Shown: positions 47,068-62,573 of the stretch, piece by piece
How the letters are laid out: each line of letters starts with the position of its first letter
Position numbering within the stretch: the stretch's first letter is position 1
Source of the DNA: Gymnopilus junonius
Lineage: Eukaryota > Basidiomycota > Agaricomycetes > Agaricales > Galerinaceae
Length of the DNA: 64,000 bases
Direction: 5' to 3'
Assembly: GCA_015501075.1 (NCBI GenBank)
Contig: JADNYJ010000028.1
Coordinates: 186,001 to 250,000 of the forward strand
Program-made: the position numbers and the translations under genes
Notes under the pieces: model-generated
What the model saw: the letters and a program-made list of their open reading frames with translations, nothing else
The model's database searches: none
Told to the model about the DNA's origin: nothing

Positions 47068-48709
47068 GCTTGACGATCTTCAGTTGATGATTCCGCACGG
47101 GAAACTTTGAAAAACTTTACACGCACTTTACTTATCATTTAGCATCCACTTTTTTCTTCTTCACACCATTCATCCACTGCGCATTCCATTTTATTTTCAC
47201 TCGCATTTCCACTTGGATCTTTTGACCTGGGTATTATACACGTGCATTCTTATCTGACCACATAGATTTGAAAATGCAAAGGCTGGGGTTGTTCATTTGT
47301 CTGGAATTTGTGACTGTGAGATCGAATGAAGTTTATGATGGAGTGAGATATAAGAAAGAGGATGCCCTGACACCGAATGATCACGCTAACAAAGGCATCG
47401 TATCTATTCACAACCGGTACGCCAAGCCCGAAAGCGCAACAGTCCTGGTGCATCCTTGGAATCAGTGACTGAAGAAGTCAAGGTAAATGGAAATACACAC
47501 AATGAGAAAAAATCGTAAAGGCTTCGAAAAGTCCAGCTAGCGTAGGCATGTACCTGCGGACTGCGGGTTGATATACTTGACGGTCAACGACGTCCGTTGT
47601 GAGTGCAACCAGTCGGAGCAAAGGAAAAAGAGCTGACGAGTTACGAGCTAAAGATATTCTGACAACTGAAGTCGACCTTCAACTCTACTTTCGTACAGGT
47701 TATCAGACTGAGGATTATTTTGAATGTTTCATCAGCCTGTGGATTTGTTCAATCATGCATGGTTGAAGAGATTGAACGTGGATATTCACAGCCTGCCGGC
47801 GAGATTGGTCACCGTAGACAAGGCTGCAGCGACTATGTGGCCGAGTCCGGGGAGCGCTCGAATGGATATTTTGGACTTGATACACACGTGGACATTGACC
47901 TTGGAGCTTGAACGCTTTGAAACAACTTCCGCCCGTTCCCAGTGCGGGCAGGATAGGCCTTGCGTCATAACTTTCGAAAATCCGCCGAACGAATATTCCG
48001 TGTGCAATGACATCTGCATAGCACAGCCGGTCGGTGTAGGCTAGGAAAGCAAGCCCTCAGAGCCAACCAGCATCATATTGCGACGCATAGCAAGTGCAAC
48101 TTGCACGTTGAGGACGGCCTTATGCATGTAAGTGAGACCTAAGCATATAGGCTTCATGGGTGACCTATGTCGAAAGAACTTTTCCGTTATTCAAGGGTCG
48201 TCGGTGGTATGATATATTATGCTTTGAGCATCTTCGGCATGACAAAGTTAGGAGTCATTGAGTCACGATAAATTTTAGCAATGCAAATTTCTGCAAAATT
48301 TTTGCGAGCTTGTAAGATTGAATACAAAAAGTTTCTCTAGTTCACCTGCATGAATTCATCTTCCAGACAGATGCTGTGTTGTGCCTGATGAGAGCCCCTG
48401 CAGAAGCGCCTTGGTTGTTCCTGTAAAAGGCTATACTGTAGGGCGATGCTGAGCGGACACTGTCAGCTTACGGAGGTTTTGTTTGTGTAAGTTTGCAGCC
48501 CCTAAAAGCAATATCAAGTGGTTGTCCCGAACTTAAACCCGCTCATCAACCATCCCTCACCATTATTTCCCTCCAACGCGTCTTTTTCCTTCTTTTTTTA
48601 CGTCTTTCTACCCAGGTGAGCTCGCTGTACGCCGTATCGCACAGCATCAGCGCGCTGACTGGTCATTTATGGTGGTACACAGTTTTTCTCGCCACCACCT
48701 TAGTTCACC
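47068..48709. other. intergenic, GFA1 upstream region
   Basis: About 1.6 kb. Overlapping frames at 47250-47470 and 47720-48044 on both strands show no recognisable domain. A pyrimidine-rich stretch at about 48540-48615 precedes GFA1 and probably marks its promoter or leader. Confidence 0.4.
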
Positions 48710-51262
<2,553 letters not shown>

Positions 51263-53067
51263 AGGCCTTAGGATTGAATTTGTTATGGACTTTAAATGGA
51301 AGGATAAGGCAATGACACGAGGATGGACGGACACTCTTTAGACGTTTTTTCTTTTCTTTTCTCTCAAGTTACCCCTTTACCACCCAGACGCCTCTTTCCC
51401 TCTTTTGATCGTTTTTCCCGAGACTGTTCCTTTAATTGCTCGATTCTCTTCTCAGGACTTGCCCGTTTTAATGCAGTATCATGGACTCATGGGTTTAATT
51501 ACTAGTTACGAATGAAAGAAAATTACTGTACTTTTACGGACAATGGATCGTACATGTGTCGTATCGGTCTCCTTCCCCTCTTTCTTGCCTTGTACTCTTC
51601 TTTGGATTGCCATTACGGTTCTCTCTATCTTCCTTGCAAGCGGTGTACATTTCCTTATTGACATTAAGGTCGGTGATGCTATGACTTAATAGGCTGCATG
51701 CCATGTGTTATTGGACGACCTGGACCACGTCTTGGAGTGTCCATCGGCATGCTGCTGGCTGTCATTTCATACAACTGTGGCTTTCCAAAGTATTTGGAGA
51801 TGTCTTTTTATATATGAATCTCGGACAGGTCGATAATGTGGGTGGCGGCCAAATGTGCGCTATTTCATTGTTTCGATAAAGTAAGTCGAGGCAAAGATGT
51901 CGATGAGTAGATTAATTTATTATCAAAAACAGGCGCATATTAGGTTTATTCATCTTAGTGAAAATCATTAGAACGTTACACTGCTCACGTCAACCGCTTG
52001 TACAAATTAGACTTTGCAGGGTTCCTGGAAGACATATGTAGTGATGAAGAGAAGAAGATTCCCAGCTGATCTACGCTCCTCCTTACGTATAAAAGTTGTA
52101 AACACCCCATAGGCTGGGCGCTTAAAGTAGGGCCAAATCGAGGGTGTTGGCGTCGGTTATGCGACATGTAAGTACGTATGTGCTCTAGATATTAGGATAC
52201 TGGCTGTAAGGGATATACAAGAAGTATAACTCACGATTATTAACGTCATGACATCGGAAATTCTTCATCAGATGAGATGCGTTGTCCTCCCTCCTTGGCG
52301 TAGGGTGTGCTAATAATGACTGCAGAGCGTTCGAGGCCCGGTAGTATTATAAATGAGTCGTGACCACGACTATAATGACAATCGTGCGGCATACGTCAAA
52401 AAATACTGCAGCGATGCAGCGAGAATGATATGATGGATGCTTATGCTTACGGTATACAATAGAGTATATGTGGGACTGAAAGATCTGCGGATGATTTGCT
52501 TGGCAGAGTTTGAGACTAAATTGCATGTCAGTCGACCATAGCTCTTTGCGTTGTTAGCATATAAATACCAGATATGGGAAGGGTGCTGGAAATGGTGAGT
52601 AGAGCTTGCTCTCCAGAACGTCCAGCCTGCCTGAGCTCCACTGGAACCATGCAACAAATATTTTTTTGGAAATGGAATTCCCAGCGTTGTGAAGATTGTG
52701 GTGATCCTGATCAAGGCCTCGTCGAAGGACGTGGCTTACCCCCCAAAAAGGTCGACTTGCTTACCATTATTAAGATCATAAGGTCCTTTCAAACGTGCCC
52801 ATTCGGCCCTCGGGGTGGATAATTTACTTTCTCTCCTGCTAGTCCTAGACAAGTCCCTGCCGACGCGCTTTAGCAGTTAAGGATATCGCAGTGCGAAAGC
52901 CTCCGAGCATATGACGGACCAATGAACGCCCTCGGACTGACGGCTTACTTGAGATCTAAAGTCCGGGGATGCAAAGATAACTACTGATCCCTTTCTTGCA
53001 TAAATACTTGACATAGAGAACATGTAGTCTCCATCTAGCTCTCATCTACCGGTTCACCGTGAAAGTT
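51263..53067. other. intergenic, no supported gene
   Basis: About 1.8 kb between GFA1 and the DUF302 gene. Frames at 52370-52714 (-) and 52574-52822 (+) overlap and are unrecognised. The first 400 bp are T-rich, as expected for a 3' untranslated region. Confidence 0.4.
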
Positions 53068-53643
53068 ATGTCCAAAATCGTCACCCCGATTACTGTCCAG
53101 GTCATCACTTTCAACACGACCGTCCCCGTCAAAGAAGTGGTGGCTCGCCTGGAGGCGGAGCTCGACAAGGCAGGATCGGCCGACACCATACAGAAAATTC
53201 TGAATAGCAAAAGCCACGAAGAATGGCTTTCCATTGTCAATAATAAAGCCGAAGGACAAGATTTCCAGTGAGTTGTCTACTATTAAATTTGGACATGTCG
53301 GACGATTCGTGTGCTTTTCAGATACTTCTCAGAATTTCCGACTAGCAAAATTCTGAAGTATGTAGACCCAGAAGGAACAGATAAGGCTGGGCTTGTCATC
53401 TATTACTTTGGAAATCCGTCCGTCGCCAACTTCATCATGAAATACAATCCGCTCGCCGCATATAGCATCCCTCCTCGTCTCTTGATTGTCGAAAGACCTG
53501 AGGGCACTACAGTTACCTACCATCTGCCGTCCTCGGTTATGGCAGCACCTGGCCAGGAGAACGACCCTACCTTAGTCACAGGCTTGGCTAGCTTAGATGC
53601 AAGGTTGGAAAAGCTGGCGAAGAAAATTACGGCCGTACGATAA
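53068..53643 (+). CDS. DUF302-domain protein
   Basis: Exons 53068-53267 and 53322-53643 encode 173 residues. The protein begins MSKIVTPITVQVITFNTTVP and continues VKEVVARLEAELDKAG, FSEFPTSKILKYVDPEG, AGLVIYYFGNPSVANFIMKY and IPPRLLIVERPEGTTVTYHL, then LPSSVMAAPG. This is the pattern of fungal DUF302 proteins (usually about 170-190 residues, full length here). No signal peptide is seen. DUF302 proteins are often heme- or stress-associated in bacteria, but the fungal role is not established. An upstream in-frame GTG at 53059 is ignored in favour of the ATG. Confidence 0.8.
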
Positions 53644-54947
53644 TAAGCAACTGTAAATCTTGAGTAATGCCATTGTGAATAGTGACTATTTAGGAAACAA
53701 TGCATCTTCATGTCGTTCAGGTTGTTTACTTATAGAATCAGCAGACGTACTTTATTAAATAAAATGTAGTACGTACTAATCAAGGCCAATTTATTCAGAG
53801 CTGCAAAGCACCGAGGAGAATGGACTGATGACGAATATTTCATGGAAAGCTAAAAATACGACTCGTGGATTGTTCTATTATTATTAGACTGCTTAAAACG
53901 CTCGTCCCTCATAGCTTGGGATTGTCGGCAAAAAGAATTTCCCAGTGGCAGTGATGGTACTAGTGGGCAGAATGGTCCTCCAAACTCCTCCTTTTCGACG
54001 TTCATTTACGAGGAGGTAAAGCTTGTTCAATAAACAAAAAATATAGAAAGGCGGTCAGCAAACCAAGTAATTATTATATAACAGCATGAATAGGAATGTA
54101 AGCTGTCGCTGCTGTAAACGGTGAGCAGTGCTAGTGCCAAGGTATGCAATAGAAGACGCTATTTTTAGTAGTCAAAAGGGTTCGGCATCCGGCAGCGGCC
54201 AACGGCCAAATATTTGCCAGCAAATTTCAAGACTTGCTCATGTCGCGCGTCCGAACATGTGCACCTCATTTTACGACGGCAAAAAGCTGCAATTGATCAT
54301 AATTACTGGATATGGTCGGCCCTCATACTTGTAGAGGAGATTTCTCACCTATACATTCCTTGAAGGTGTCGTACAAACTTTGCTCTACTCAAGCTTTCTA
54401 AGTATTGATTAAAACGAAGATGTTGCCGTGCTTCGCCGGCGGAGCAGAGCTTACAAAGTTTTGCCTCATGGGTATTCTTTAATGAAACTCTTCCTATTCT
54501 ATTCTGACATGATAAAGAAATTTCAAGATTGCCCACCTTTGTATGACTTCCAGTCACACGCTCCTTTCATCTCCTCGTTCTGGTAAGGGCTAAAAATTCC
54601 TTGCAGGCTTTTCAGACCGGTGAACTGCAGATGGTTGCGAGCATATGTGGGCGCAATTTTTTAGGACAGTACCCAAATTCAACTCAGTTGGACCGTTCTT
54701 CCTCAACGGACTTGAAGTACCTGTTGCTCATACTCAGGCTCTCATCCGGTACGCCTCAGGAAGCATGGCTGGCAGCTCGGTTCAATAGTTCTAGGATATA
54801 ATATTCCCATAGAAGAATGAAAGAAGCTTTGACAAGGAATTCAATTTCCGGCTCCTTCAAAAACCCAATCAACAGTCTCGCATCCTTCATTCCTTTCCAT
54901 CTCTCGCTTGCCGCTGTGCCAGGTTCCTCTCCCTCTGCGGCACGAAT
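53644..54947. other. intergenic, no supported gene
   Basis: About 1.3 kb. Short unrecognised frames at 54128-54334 (+), 54345-54557 (-) and 54601-54801 (+). AT-rich around 53740-53900. Confidence 0.4.
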
Positions 54948-56523
54948 ATGCCTGACTGGAAGTCAACCAACGAAGTAGAAAAGGATGCTGACGCCTTTAC
55001 CAAGCTCATGCATGCCTTGCTTGGCCTCTATGCGTTCGTAGAACCTCTTGGTCGTGTTACCTCCACTCAAACAGGCATCTAGATACGAGTTTTTCCTTTC
55101 ATTGGATTTTGAATGGGACTTTTTGACCGGAAAGAAGAGGTTTCGTTGGCCAATGGTGGGTTACTTGACCGAAATAATAGTGCATCTTCCCCATTACTCA
55201 TACAACCTCCAGATTTTCTACTTTGGCAATAGGTATCTTCTCCTCTTCGCCATGATTGGAATGTAAGTCGCCATAACTTTCTACAATACAATAATTTCAT
55301 GTTTTTTCAGTGCCATTTCTGCAGATACATCGAGGTGAGAGCCTTGATTTCCTTCATTCCGAGATTACTTATCGTCAAATCAAGCGAGCTGAACTGTCAG
55401 GCACTCTATACGTTTAATCAGGTATTTGCGTCATGATTGACTGTAGCTCTTTGACTCATTTCATGACCGCCTAGTTGGCTGGTGATGCTGCCGTGGGCCT
55501 AGCGAGCATCAACCTCTCGATTCGCACGTAAGTAGCATCCATCTTGGCCGGTATGACCGTTCATCATGGAATACAGAATGGCTATCTGGTCTCAGAATAT
55601 ATATATCGTTGGGTTGTTAGTGTTCGTTATTTTCGGCCATTGGTCCCTGATTCTGCAAGGTCGGTTGCTTGCTTGAGACGACTCCTCTCCTGTCCCTGAG
55701 TCCCCGGTTAGGTGTGCAATTGAAGGCAGAATGGGTAGCTGGCGTTGGCTGCCAAATAACGCAGACAAATAACCGGATCTTAGCGACCATTTTCATCTAT
55801 TCAATGTGTTTTGATCTTACCGTCTTGCTCTTGAATACTTACAAACTATTGGGAATCAACGGTCCAGGGAGAAGCCGACTTACTCATATGGTCTTTGCGG
55901 ATGGCCTCATTTACTTTATCATCGCGTACGCACGTCCTGCTTTGGCCCCTTGCACTCTTCATAGCTGACTTGAGTTTCACAGATTTTTGGCTAATCTCAT
56001 CGCGACTGTGTTCATGGTCTTGAACCTAAATCAGATCATGAGTGTCGTATTCAATGTGCCAGCTGCCGTTTCTAGCACTGTAAGGCATTGCTCTTTTCGT
56101 CCGACTGCATATCTCAGTGTGGAACTACGCCCTTAGGTCGTGGCATGCCGTGCTGTTCGCCGCCTCACAAATTTTACGCAGAGTGGGCCAGAGATATAGT
56201 GCGGTTCTTTCGTAATGGTGTACGGTTAAACGGTTAATTTGTTTACTAGTGCTGCAACGAATTCCTCAAACCATCGTGTTGTAGCCACTGCGCAGAACGT
56301 CAGAAACATGCCATCCTTGGGATACAAGAATGCAGTAAGGTCCGGGGTCCATGTTCAGGTTCGTGGGGTATCTACCACAGTTGTTTTGATAATTCTGACC
56401 TGATACTAGATGGAAACCTTCACTCACTCCGAGGAGAATAAAGATGGGCTTGTCTTTCCAAAAATACCAGAGGGAAGTGAGACCGACGTCGACGTTGATG
56501 TAGAAGCAAAGGGATCACTTTAG
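54948..56523 (+). CDS. multi-pass membrane protein, paralog of 60864-62573
   Basis: The ATG at 54948 gives MPDWKSTNEVEKDADAFTKL. After an intron the frame continues SLDFEWDFLTGKKRFRWPM, RYLLLFAMIG, CQALYTFNQLAGDAAVGLAS, IYIVGLLVFVIFGHWSLILQ, GCQITQTNNRILATIFIYSM, FDLTVLLLNTYKLLG, VFADGLIYFIIAFLANLIAT and NLNQIMSVVFNVPAAVSST. The cytosolic tail is acidic (EENKDGLVFPKIPEGSETDV) and ends in TAG at 56521-56523. About seven hydrophobic segments and the DFEW/RWPM motif match a large uncharacterised family of Agaricomycete membrane proteins. The order of the helices matches the copy about 5 kb downstream, so the two arose by local duplication. Exon boundaries in the tail are approximate. Confidence 0.75.
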
Positions 56524-58147
56524 CGAGAATCGTTTTCTTATCTAACTCACACCCTTCTCTTGCCCTCTTTCTTGCTAACGCTCTTCTTCGAAAAGTAGTG
56601 ATCTATAATCCCAACATGGATTTTCTACCGTGATATGTCTTATTTAAACCTTTCCCGCTGCTCTAGTGACGTTTCCCCTCTCTACTTTTTTCCCAAATAA
56701 CACCTGCTCCACCAGTGTGAATATCCAGCCGAAGAATTCCTGACTGTCGGACATAGAGGGCGACGGCTTTCTCATTCAAATAGAATTAGGTCGAAAGTAA
56801 ATTGGACTTGGTCAATGACAGTTTACGGCAGGGAATGGGTCCATTAAGTTCATTAAGGACACCGGCTGGTAAGAAAGTTTATCCTTCGTTGGCCTTCTCC
56901 GTCTTTTCTGTGCGTTCTAGTCTCTTTTAGTGGATCATCTAGATAACTGCCTCCAACCGGAAATATTGTTTAACAAGCCAAGGTCTACTGTTCGCAGGTC
57001 ACCGCTTGAGATAAAGGTCTACTATGAAGATATGCGAGCCACTAAACTCGGTACCCTATAGTCTATATACCTGTAGAATAAGAAATCCTTCTCGGAGCGC
57101 TCTCTTTCCTTCCGTCTGCTTATTCACCACATGCTCTGATTTATGCGTTCAGACCCGGATTTTCTACGTGTCGGGTTATAATCAGCGGCAATTCCAAGTT
57201 TCAAGCCCTTTGTTGTGCCCTGGCTAAAAAGGAACTAGAATGAGGAACTTCGTCTGGGGTAGAAGGAAGAAGTGAGGATATCCGAAATCCATATAAGGGA
57301 GCGTACAGAAGCATGGAATGGAAGCATGGAAGTATTATTGTTCTTGATCGTCGTCAGGTACATCCCGGCGCTTTATATCCTTGCTTAAAAATTTCCGCCA
57401 GAGCCAATTTTGAAAGACCTACACATAGCCCACTAATCCCCTTGGTTTTCAGTGGTATCTGTGACACGGAATATGATTCAGCCTTCTAGAACTCCAACAC
57501 CTCTCTCTGGCTTCATCAGAGAGAAAAATGGTCTAGACTTTCCAATCACACCGGCAAGTTACCTACTCTATGTTCACACAGAAGACGCCTGCGACGTAAG
57601 TCGCTCGAGCGCAGTAAGAGGAGCATAAGCTTTTCTGCCAGCCCGAGGTACTACATAATCCCTCCTCAAAGCTCGGAGCATGTCGGCTCCGTTATGGCCA
57701 GGTATCTGCGAACGTCTGACATTTGTCTATATTGAGCGACCCAGAAACGGAAAGTGTGGCGCATGTGCCGCAAATTGCAACGCTTTATCACATAAAAGTA
57801 CGCATCTTGTATCACTAGCTAAAAACTACATCGGAGCGCAAATGTAAGATCTGCTTGGCTTGCAGCTTGGATGCGACCACGCAGACGATGCGCCGTCCTA
57901 CTCGTAGTCTCGTTTTGCTGCACACTAACTTTCTGAAGCTATTGGCTCCTATCTAACCTATGTTTTCAAGCTAGAACATGATGTGGTCCGGTGCGGCGGA
58001 CTTCGCCGGAGCGACATCAGAAACTGTGGTAGGATGAAATTGAAGTATGTTATTAATCTCAAAAAATAGAGGCCACCTGATATAAAAATGCCGTTCACTC
58101 GAAAGTGACATTCAGCTTCTCCGGCTACGAAGATATCCAGCAAAGCA
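56524..58147. other. intergenic, no supported gene
   Basis: About 1.6 kb without recognisable coding content. It separates a membrane-protein gene from the tandem-exon gene. Confidence 0.4.
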
Positions 58148-58773
58148 ATGTTCAAGCTTACCATCGTCTTCGTCAATGCTGCTTTGGCACTTCGAGATGC
58201 AATTTGCTCGGCGATCATTCTGCTCTTGCCCTTCGGGAAGGCGAAACTTCTGAAGGTATATAAAGTTTTCCCCTTTTCTTGTTTGACACTAGTTTTACAT
58301 TGATTATTTTCCTCAGTTGTTCATTTGAATTTCGAAGACAATACCATCGACGCTGAAGACGATTGCATATTGGACACCCTTGGTGGTCGTGAGTAAAGAT
58401 TGAATTATAAATAATAGTACCTCTTATCCCTTGAAGTTTTGGGCAGCTTCGGGTTTAGGGATATTGAAAGCGAAGGGCTGAACCTTGAGGGTAATGCAAT
58501 CGAAACCACAGATGGCGGCATATTGGACACTCTCGGTAGCAGTGAGTAGAAGGTCAATTCTAGAAGAGGAAGAGTAATGCCTCTCACATCTTCTAGTCTT
58601 AAGCAGCTTCGGATTGAGAGATATCGAAGGCGAAGCGTCGAACCTCGAGGAAAATGCTTCAGACGACGGCATATTGGACACTTTGGATGGCCGTGAGTCT
58701 GAAAACCAATTCTAGCTCGTGCTGCCTTTTAGTCCTCGGCAGCCTTGGATTAAGGGATATCGAAAGCGAATAA
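58148..58773 (+). CDS. small gene of tandemly duplicated exons, acidic repeat protein
   Basis: Five segments with GT-AG signals: 58148-58255, 58317-58388, 58437-58541, 58597-58692 and 58733-58773. The second to fourth end at the same point of the repeat before GTGAGT. The internal introns are all phase 1. The repeat encoded is about 32-35 residues: LLGSFGFRDIESEGLNLEGN then TTDGGILDTLGS; ILSSFGLRDIEGEASNLEEN then DDGILDTLDG; and the last, cut by TAA, LLGSLGLRDIESE. The second exon carries only the end of a repeat (DDCILDTLGG). The first exon starts MFKLTIVFVNAALA, like a signal peptide, but its frame ends in phase 0 while exon 2 needs phase 1. The start is therefore unresolved, or a frameshift lies in exon 1. 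The family is not recognised. Confidence 0.55.
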
Positions 58774-60863
58774 GTGGAAGCATATCATACGGTATGTTAG
58801 GAGGTAAGGTGTGGAAAGGCGAAAGAATGACGAAGACTCCGCGTATTTGCACTAGTAGGAGAGTTCACGTACGTTGAACAGATAAATAGCGTACACGCAA
58901 TAGTCCACACGGCTTGGATGACAGGATTTGAAAACTTTGAAGCGCATTGGCAGCTTGCAGATGAAATTTGCTAAGCTTGTGGAGCCTCCGATCTTCACAA
59001 AATTGCACAGAAATGTCGCGCAGGTCGGATGATTAGAGACACCTGCAGTCCACATAAAGACTTCTGCGAGACCCCAGGTGCGGTGATTACAGTGGGACTG
59101 TGGTAGTTTCAAGTGTCCGCCATGAATCGCTTATAGTCCCAAATACCTATCGTTCACCGACGCCATTGGGCATGGACATGCAAAGCCCACCAATGCAAGG
59201 ACAAGTATTGTCAATCCCATGACACAAGTATCCAGTATGCCTACAAGAAATAATCATGATTGAGAAAAATAAGCAGAGTGAGATAAGGAGAATGGCATGA
59301 TTTCTGAAAAGACGTCACCGTTAATAATGGAGACCCTTAGCAAGGCTATCAGAAGACTGTGACAAGGCTGGCGGAAATGATTGCGTCCCGAATGTTAATT
59401 TAATTTGAGCATTTTTCTCCATTAAAGTCATTAGTCAGAATACAGTAAATTCTATAGCGCGTAGATAGAGCGTGGAAGTCCAAGATGCCTAGTCGATTTA
59501 TCCATTTACCCGGGACTTTGCAGTTGAAAAGTATTTGAAAGATAATAGCGACTGACGATAGGCAACGTGATTGATAGATCAATCAATGATAAAGCACGCG
59601 ACTCCTGAATATGAAAAGAAGAAACTTATAACATAAATTTCCCCACCCTGGCCGGCGATTCAGTTGGGCTGAACGAAACGAGCAGATAAAGCTATTGGTT
59701 GCAGACGTCCATTTAACAAGTTAACTTGGAAAGGACATGGACATAAAGTCATAGGTCTTGAATGGGCGACAGTGGCTGGTGCAACTTCGACCTCCATTCT
59801 CATCCACCTGCAGGTTGTCAATGTTACGTGCCAACTTCCGTCACGTACCTCTCTAGCTGTGCAGGAAGTCATTAAAAACAGCCGAAAAGTAGTGTCAGGC
59901 AGAAAATTGTACCCCTTCCCACAGGCTAGCGAGTATTCCTGGACAGGAGTTCATGCCCGAACGTCAAAAAGCTGGAGAAATGGACCTTGGAAGTTTTCTG
60001 TCAGTGACTCAGAAGCAATGTGAATTTAACCCGAGGATCATGATCGGCATCCTTGAAGACAGTCTTGCGAAGGAGCAGTCCAAAACAGGAACCCGAGAAC
60101 CATTAGCGAAAATAAGAATAAGGAGACCACGTCCGTAATAAAGCCATTTCCTCGAGGTTCATTGACATCCATGGGATCGTAGGTCAGACGTAGAAGACTT
60201 TCTGGAAATGTGCCTCTTGGCAGCTCCTACGTTTACAAACTGTTCGCATACGGCATGGTCGAGGCATTTTATCCGCAGCAGAGCAGTGTGGCAAAGCAAA
60301 AAGACGATTGGAAGAAAGTGAACGGAATACCGGTGGCTGTGACCTCAAAATTGTTCGTCCGGCAACAGCCTAAATGTTGCCAAAATTAGATAGATTGCCC
60401 CAAATTAGGTCTGCAGAAGGTCCGAGTGATCCGGCATCCTATTTTTCGTCCATGTTCCTTTTCGACGCGCTTCTCGTGGTCATTTCATCGAAGATACGAG
60501 GAGCGATGTCGGTGTCAACAACTGGCGAGTGGATGCCTCTCAATGATAAACTCATTTCGCCTGTGATAGAGTGGCTGAACGATTACTAGTCATTACGCCC
60601 ACTTGACATCGACGGCATGGACCAAGCGATGAAGTTCCCTACATAGACAGGATGCAAACCAAATTGGGAGCGCGTTTTATGGCAAGAAAAGAATCCAAAA
60701 GATCGTGCAAGCGATTGACTGAAAGTATTCTTCCCAGGAAGCAGGTGACATCATCCCACAAGCATCCTTATAAGAACCTTCATCCTCTTTTATTTCCTAG
60801 TGGATCGTCCGTTCCTCACTTTCCCGCCGCTCTTCAGCTCGCCGCTAACACATCCTCGCCAAC
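58774..60863. other. intergenic with a possible gene remnant
   Basis: About 2.1 kb. A coding-like fragment at about 60190-60360 (+) reads LGSSYVYKLFAYGMVEAFYP and KQKDDWKKVNGIPVAVTSKL before stopping. Further unrecognised frames occur at 59772-60023 and 60374-60589 (+). These may be remains of one decayed gene. Confidence 0.35.
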
Positions 60864-62573
60864 ATGGTTGATTGGAAGTCGCCAGATGAAATCACACAGG
60901 ACGGTGGTAAGTCCATCTTTTATGCTACACCAGCATTGGAATAAGCCTCGCGCAGTCGCGTTCGGCAGGTTCATGCATTGTCTTTTGGGCGTGTATATGT
61001 GAGCATTTACAAGCAATCGGGTCTCGTCATTCGTAATTGACTGTGGCATATAGTTGGGAATTTGTCGTGTCCTTCGACTTCGACTGGCAATACATCACCG
61101 GGAAGAGGACATTTCGTTGGCCAATGGTATGCATTTCGATACTGCTAGACATTGAAAGGGTTTCTGAAATCGTATAGATCTTTTATTTTCTGAATCGTTA
61201 TTGTCTTCTTTTTGCCTTGATTGGAATGTATGCGCGTTACTCCACTTGCCGTTGTACACCATCTGATCCATTTCTTTCGTATGAAGAGCTATTGCATTGA
61301 ATGTCACAAAGTGAGGATAATTTCAACTCCTACTGTGGATGCTCTCTCATCGTCTTCGTGTCAGGGAAGTGAATTGCCAAGGACTGTATACGTTCAACCA
61401 GGTAGATATATGCTTTATAGTATTGCGGACCCATGCTGGATTAGCGGTTTAGTGCTTCGGAAATGCGGCCATTGGTCTTGCGAGCATTAACCTCTCTCTC
61501 AGAACGTAAGCAGGTCCGGGATTTGTGCATATATGTGCTCTAATCACTACAATTTAGGATGGCCGTTTGGTCTAGACGATGGTTCATAGTCTTGCCTCTC
61601 ATTCTCATCATCCTCGGCCACTGGTCTCTTCTCCTGCATGGTCAGTAAGCATTGATCTTGCAGCGCATATGATGTTCTCATACCACTTCCAGGCATTCTT
61701 TTGAAAGCGGCCTGGATACCCGGTCAAGGCTGCGCCATTACAGAAACTGACAATACCATGCTCGCGGCCACCTTTATCTATTCAATGGTTTTCGACCTTA
61801 TCGTTCTGACCTTGACGGCATTCAAACTGGTCTATCCTGCTTCCGGACGCTCGAGGCTCGTCGAGCTCATTTTTAAAGATGGTCTGATTTATTTCACAAT
61901 CGCGTAAGTTCCATTTGGAGCATATCAAAGGCTACATTTTTCATGTCCAAGTTATGAATACTTAGGTTCCTCGCCAACTTGATCGCAACAGTGCGTCTAT
62001 CAGATTGTTCGCCTTCAATGTATTCTGACCATTTTCAGGTTTTCATGCTTATCAACCTCAACGCTGTGATGTCCGTTATTGCTAATGTTCCAGCAGCTAT
62101 CGCTTCTACGGTCAGTATACTCCTCGTCTATTGTTGGCCCCAATACACGATGACGCCTCGGATAGATTGTTGCAGGCCGAATCGTCCGAAGGTTAAGTAA
62201 CTTCACATCACAGGGTCCAGAAATGTTCCCGTATGTTGTTTTCATTTTCGAATTGAACAGAGGACTAATGTTTATCAAGGTCAACGACGCAAGGCTCCAC
62301 TATTGCCTTCCGTTCGAATATGTCTGGTGGTCTCCGCCCAAAATTTTCCACAAAGTTGTCAACGGCCAAATCGGAAGGCGTTCACGTTCAAGTACGTTAT
62401 TCTTGTCCGGCGTCACAAATTTTCTGACACTCGTTCAGATGGAGACTTTCGAAAGCCCCGTGGACAAGAGCACTTACGTCGAATATGACGCGGCGGGAGA
62501 AATTTCCAAAGGCGACAGCTTTGATCCAGAAGCGCAGGGCATAAGCAATGAGTTCAAACGCCCTCCGTATTAG
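60864..62573 (+). CDS. multi-pass membrane protein, paralog of 54948-56523
   Basis: The ATG at 60864 gives MVDWKSPDEITQDG. A 49-nt intron then leads in phase to VAFGRFMHCLLGVYMWEFVV, SFDFDWQYITGKRTFRWPM and FYFLNRYCLLFALIG. The frame continues GLYTFNQCFGNAAIGLAS, FIVLPLILIILGHWSLLLHG, GCAITETDNTMLAATFIYSM, FDLIVLTLTAFKLVYP, IFKDGLIYFTIAFLANLIAT and NLNAVMSVIANVPAAIAST. The cytosolic tail is acidic (METFESPVDKSTYVEYDAAG) and ends in TAG at 62571-62573. It matches the upstream copy segment by segment (DFEW/DFDW, RWPM, GHWSL, FIYSM, FLANLIAT). About seven membrane helices are expected; the function is unknown. The long stretch at about 62260-62400 may be partly intron. Confidence 0.75.

Noticed and set aside
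58405..58681. Minus-strand frames with repeated SNMPS and SISLNPK motifs
   Set aside because: The repeat arises on both strands of duplicated DNA. Plus-strand donors, acceptors, matching phase and a terminal stop codon favour the plus-strand reading.
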